NCBI GenBank assembly: GCA_934096235.1
Contig: CAKOLO010000004.1
Coordinates: forward strand, 91,939-155,938
Length of the DNA stretch: 64,000 bases
Origin: an uncultured Bacilli bacterium
GTDB lineage: Bacteria > Bacillota_I > Bacilli_A > RF39 > UBA660
Direction: 5' to 3'
A program made the translations under genes and the position numbers. The notes beneath the pieces are model-generated. The model worked only from the letters and a program-made list of their open reading frames with translations. It had not been told where the DNA came from and searched no databases. This document shows, one piece after another, positions 61,612 to 64,000 of this stretch (within the stretch, counting starts at the first letter, position 1; each line of letters begins with the position of its first letter).

Positions 61612-62490
61612 TTATTTTTGATTAACAATATTTAACGTATCATTTATAATAGTTGTCGCTCTTGATGCAACAAAATTATATTCCCATTCATTAAACTTAG
61701 ATTTATAATTAAAAAATACATATGTTTTAGAAGTACAATAGTCTATCCATATTCCTAAAAAGTTTTGTTTATTTTTAATAATTTCTTTGTATTTTTCTAA
61801 ATCTTTTATGCCAAATGCTTCTATATATCCACTTTCAAATGTTGCATTTCCAAATTGATATTGCTTATGTCCATTATATATTGCATTTTCAACACCATTG
61901 TTTAAATTGGTTGGCTTAAAATATTCTTTAAATAATTTTTCGAAATTCATATCAAATCCTAATTCTAACGCAAGCTCTGCATCTTTCTTTTTATATCTAG
62001 ATGATTTTCCAAAAGTAGAATCATTTAAAAAAGCCATGTATATTTGAAATTTTTGCTTTTTTGAAAAATTATATATATCTTTAAATAATTTATACATATA
62101 GAGTGACGCAGAACAATAATCTGTTATAATTGCATTTTTGATCTTATTACAATTTGAGTGATGATCAATGCAACCTACTATTTTTGCTTTTATTCCTACC
62201 GACTGTAATGGATCATTATGGTCAACTAAAACATAATTATGTTTTTTTATATCTTCATATTTTATGATTTTTGGTTTAAAAATAGTGCATTTATTCAACA
62301 TATTTTTATTATAATCATTAAAATCATAATTCTCTTCTAATATTGCATAGTAAGACTTTATACCAAAATTATTTAGTATTTCTGAAAATATTTTTGATGA
62401 AATTGCTGAGTCAATATCGATTTTTGAATGTCCAATCACGTATATTGGCTCATATTTTTTTAAATTTAATATATACTTCTTTATTTCCAT
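61612..62490 (-). CDS. DHH/DHHA2 phosphoesterase, family II pyrophosphatase-like
   Basis: Resembles manganese-dependent inorganic pyrophosphatase (PpaC). DHH motifs are complete: VIGHSKIDIDSA (H21, D25, D27), VLVDHND, GCIDHHS and MAFLNDSTFGKSS. In the C-terminal DHHA2 domain the substrate-binding SRKK motif reads VASRATTI, losing the Lys. Length 292 against about 310. Much more AT-rich and divergent than the housekeeping genes nearby, so it may act on another phospho-ester or nucleotide. Follows the unknown helical gene by 10 nt with AAGGGAA upstream. Confidence 0.75.
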   Translation of the reverse strand: MEIKKYILNLKKYEPIYVIGHSKIDIDSAISSKIFSEILNNFGIKSYYAILEENYDFNDYNKNMLNKCTIFKPKIIKYEDIKKHNYVLVDHNDPLQSVGIKAKIVGCIDHHSNCNKIKNAIITDYCSASLYMYKLFKDIYNFSKKQKFQIYMAFLNDSTFGKSSRYKKKDAELALELGFDMNFEKLFKEYFKPTNLNNGVENAIYNGHKQYQFGNATFESGYIEAFGIKDLEKYKEIIKNKQNFLGIWIDYCTSKTYVFFNYKSKFNEWEYNFVASRATTIINDTLNIVNQK

Positions 62491-62500
62491 TTTTTCCCTT

Positions 62501-63049
62501 TTACATGTTATTTATTATATTTTTGATAATTAAATTTATTGATTCAATAACAAAATTATAATTATCTCGATTAATTTCACTTCTTATTTCATTTGTATCT
62601 ATATTTATTCTTGATATTATTTCTTCATTTAGATTTTTATTATCATAGACAAATATCATTGATTTTATATTTTCTATAAAATTATTTGATATGTTCTCGG
62701 GAAAGTTTTGACTATTTTTTTTAGATACCTTATCTATAAATTTTACTGTTGCAGCTTTTATTTCTACGGTATTTGCTTTATTTTCTACATATTGTTGTAT
62801 TATTGTTTCATATTTTTTTAACAATTCTATATATTTATCTATTATTTCTTTATTACTTTCAAACATATTATTTATTAAATATTCATCTATACTCTTATTT
62901 ATTATGTTTTTATTAAATGGAATACTATATTTTTCAAATATGTTTATCATACGACTAGATAATCGATTTTGATAAGCTACAATTAAAAAATTGTTATCTT
63001 TGATAACATCATTTGCATTATTTTTTATTTTATCTATTATACTTTTCAT
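62501..63049 (-). CDS. Helical protein of unknown function (182 aa)
   Basis: Not recognised. Very Asn/Ile/Lys-rich, helical, no signal peptide. Segments include SIIDKIKNNANDVIKDNNFL, YQNRLSSRMINIFEKYSI, a probable coiled coil (EIIDKYIELLKKYETIIQQY) and a C-terminal helix. The ribosome binding site is weak (GTGATAA). Forms a two-gene unit with the DHH protein and is divergent from the MvaI/BcnI-like gene. The composition suggests acquired DNA. Confidence 0.6.
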   Translation of the reverse strand: MKSIIDKIKNNANDVIKDNNFLIVAYQNRLSSRMINIFEKYSIPFNKNIINKSIDEYLINNMFESNKEIIDKYIELLKKYETIIQQYVENKANTVEIKAATVKFIDKVSKKNSQNFPENISNNFIENIKSMIFVYDNKNLNEEIISRINIDTNEIRSEINRDNYNFVIESINLIIKNIINNM

Positions 63050-63124
63050 ATTTTATATATTATCACTAATTTTTTTCTTTTTTTAGTGTTTTTCTTTAAT
63101 TTAACAATAAATTTACTTTTTCTT

Positions 63125-63162
63125 GAAGTGTTTTATATATTTTTAACTAATTATTATATTAG
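63125..63162 (+). promoter_or_regulatory. Shared bipartite element, copy C
   Basis: GAAGTGTTTTA (63125-63135), 11 nt, CTAATTATTATATTAG (63147-63162) running into AGGGAGG of the nuclease gene. Same layout as copies A and B. Confidence 0.65.
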
Positions 63163-63171
63163 GGAGGTAAA

Positions 63172-63897
63172 ATGAATAACGATTTTTTAGAAATTATTAA
63201 AATATTTGAAAAAATAAAAAAGAAGGGATATATAAAATCCTTATATGTTGATAATGGTGCTGCAGGTAAAATGTTTGAAGTACTTATAGATAAAAAACTT
63301 GATAACAAATGTTTACCAGATTATAAAAATATCGAAATTAAGACTTCCATCGAATCTGATAAATATCCTATAACACTTTTTAGTTGTATACCATTAAAGA
63401 AAAATTATTCATCTTATGAAACACTATTGTATTTAATAGATAATTATGGATATATAACTAGCAATTGTTGCAAAGCCTTAATGATAAATGTTAAGGAAGG
63501 TAAAATAAAATATTGTAAAAATCATTTTGGCTTTATGTTAAAGGTATCATATAAGTGGAAGAGAATTTTTCTATGCATTTTTCATAAAAATAAAATATAC
63601 GATACGAGTATATATTGGAAGTTTGATGATATTTATAGTGTTTTTTCTACTAAATTAAGCAAAATGGTTTGCATAAACTACAAGAAAAAAATCATTCACA
63701 GTGATAATTTTTTTTATTATCATAATATGCATTGTTATAAGCTTAAGTCTCTTGATGATATTATTTTTGCTATAAAAAATAATATAATTACAATAAATTT
63801 AAATTTTTCATTATTTTGTGGAAAATTAAAATATCATGGTATTAATTTTGTTATATATGAAAAAGACTTAAATAATATCTATAATTTAATAAAATAA
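63172..63897 (+). CDS. MvaI/BcnI-family restriction endonuclease-like protein
   Basis: Probable DNA endonuclease of the MutH/Sau3AI-like fold group. The motif VDNGAAGKMFEVLIDKKLDN followed by CLPDYKNIEIKTS matches G--G--(h)E...D-(x)-(E/D)IKT of MvaI/BcnI, with Asp and the EIK catalytic residues and Glu in helix one. The rest is an AT-rich beta-type domain with several Cys (SNCCKALMINVKEGKIKYC). Length 241 is near the family norm. No methyltransferase gene is in the window; it could be beyond the right edge or absent. Next to tRNA-Pro. Confidence 0.8.
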   Translation: MNNDFLEIIKIFEKIKKKGYIKSLYVDNGAAGKMFEVLIDKKLDNKCLPDYKNIEIKTSIESDKYPITLFSCIPLKKNYSSYETLLYLIDNYGYITSNCCKALMINVKEGKIKYCKNHFGFMLKVSYKWKRIFLCIFHKNKIYDTSIYWKFDDIYSVFSTKLSKMVCINYKKKIIHSDNFFYYHNMHCYKLKSLDDIIFAIKNNIITINLNFSLFCGKLKYHGINFVIYEKDLNNIYNLIK

Positions 63898-63918
63898 AAA
63901 AACTCACATTTGTGAGTT
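63893..63918 (-). terminator. Bidirectional terminator between the nuclease gene and tRNA-Pro
   Basis: Stem AACTCACA/TGTGAGTT (63901-63918) followed on the minus strand by TTTTTATTTTAT; it ends the tRNA transcript and may also serve the nuclease gene. Confidence 0.8.
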
Positions 63919-63926
63919 AAATTCAA

Positions 63927-64000
63927 TGGTCGGGAAGACAGGATTTGAACCTGCAACCCCTTGGTCCCAAACCAAATGCTCTACCAAGTTGAGCCACTTC
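63927..64000 (-). tRNA. tRNA-Pro (UGG), 5' end cut by window edge
   Basis: Minus strand: encoded CCA, acceptor CTTCCCG (partner CGGGAAG is cut after GAAG), T-loop GGTTCAAATCC, anticodon loop TTTGGGA giving TGG. About three 5' bases are outside the window. Confidence 0.95.

Noticed and set aside
61612..62490. Calling the DHH protein a standard inorganic pyrophosphatase (ppaC)
   Set aside because: The metal motifs fit, but SRKK is changed to SRAT and divergence is high, so only the family name is given.

Overview
The window is AT-rich DNA from a low-GC Gram-positive bacterium of the Firmicutes/Bacilli type, most likely an uncultured gut lineage near the Mollicutes or Erysipelotrichia. Supporting signs are strong AGGAGG-type ribosome binding sites, two T-box leaders, consensus TTGACA/TATAAT promoters, and Bacillus-like operons such as rlmN, prpC, prkC, rsgA, rpe. 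The genetic code is standard. UGA occurs as a stop only in two ATGA gene overlaps (rimM/trmD and the thioredoxin pair); the other complete genes I checked end in TAA or TAG. A SpoVIF-like gene hints at a sporulating ancestry.

Layout: nearly all genes are on the minus strand. At the left edge is a truncated peptidase-containing (C39) ABC exporter, then a TasA/camelysin-type surface protein carrying an inserted dockerin. Next come the prpC-prkC-rsgA-rpe signalling cluster, rlmN, a radical SAM enzyme, and a short alaS behind an alanine T-box. A 22-repeat DUF285 surface protein, a Pro/Ala-rich membrane protein and a YerB-like protein follow. An asparagine T-box precedes asnS-aspS-gatC-gatA-gatB. 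The middle holds a hybrid histidine kinase cluster, parE-parC, tRNA-Ile and tRNA-Glu, hisS, trmD-rimM, and ftsA-ftsZ. A NUDIX plus RhuM-Fic cassette sits between two near-identical 28-bp repeats.

The second half holds rplK-rplA behind an L1-type leader, a dehydrogenase, rubrerythrin, and secE-nusG behind an attenuator-like leader. It continues with smpB, rnr (RNase R with an inserted LysM-like module), secG, eno, a FemAB-like transferase, a SpoVIF-like gene, a thioredoxin/CcdA-like pair, rny, and a D,D-carboxypeptidase. The right end is a very AT-rich accessory patch next to a tRNA-Pro: a DHH/DHHA2 pyrophosphatase-like protein, an unknown helical protein, and a divergent MvaI/BcnI-type restriction endonuclease.

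The most interesting signal is a conserved bipartite element (GAAGTGTTTTA, exactly 11 nt, then CTAAyTATwATAwTAG abutting the ribosome binding site). It lies directly upstream of three unrelated accessory genes: the C39 exporter, the RhuM-Fic protein and the MvaI/BcnI-like nuclease. This suggests one regulator controls a scattered set of toxin, defence and export genes. No rRNA, CRISPR array, transposase or prophage structural gene was seen. All calls are by eye from sequence; no database search was run.
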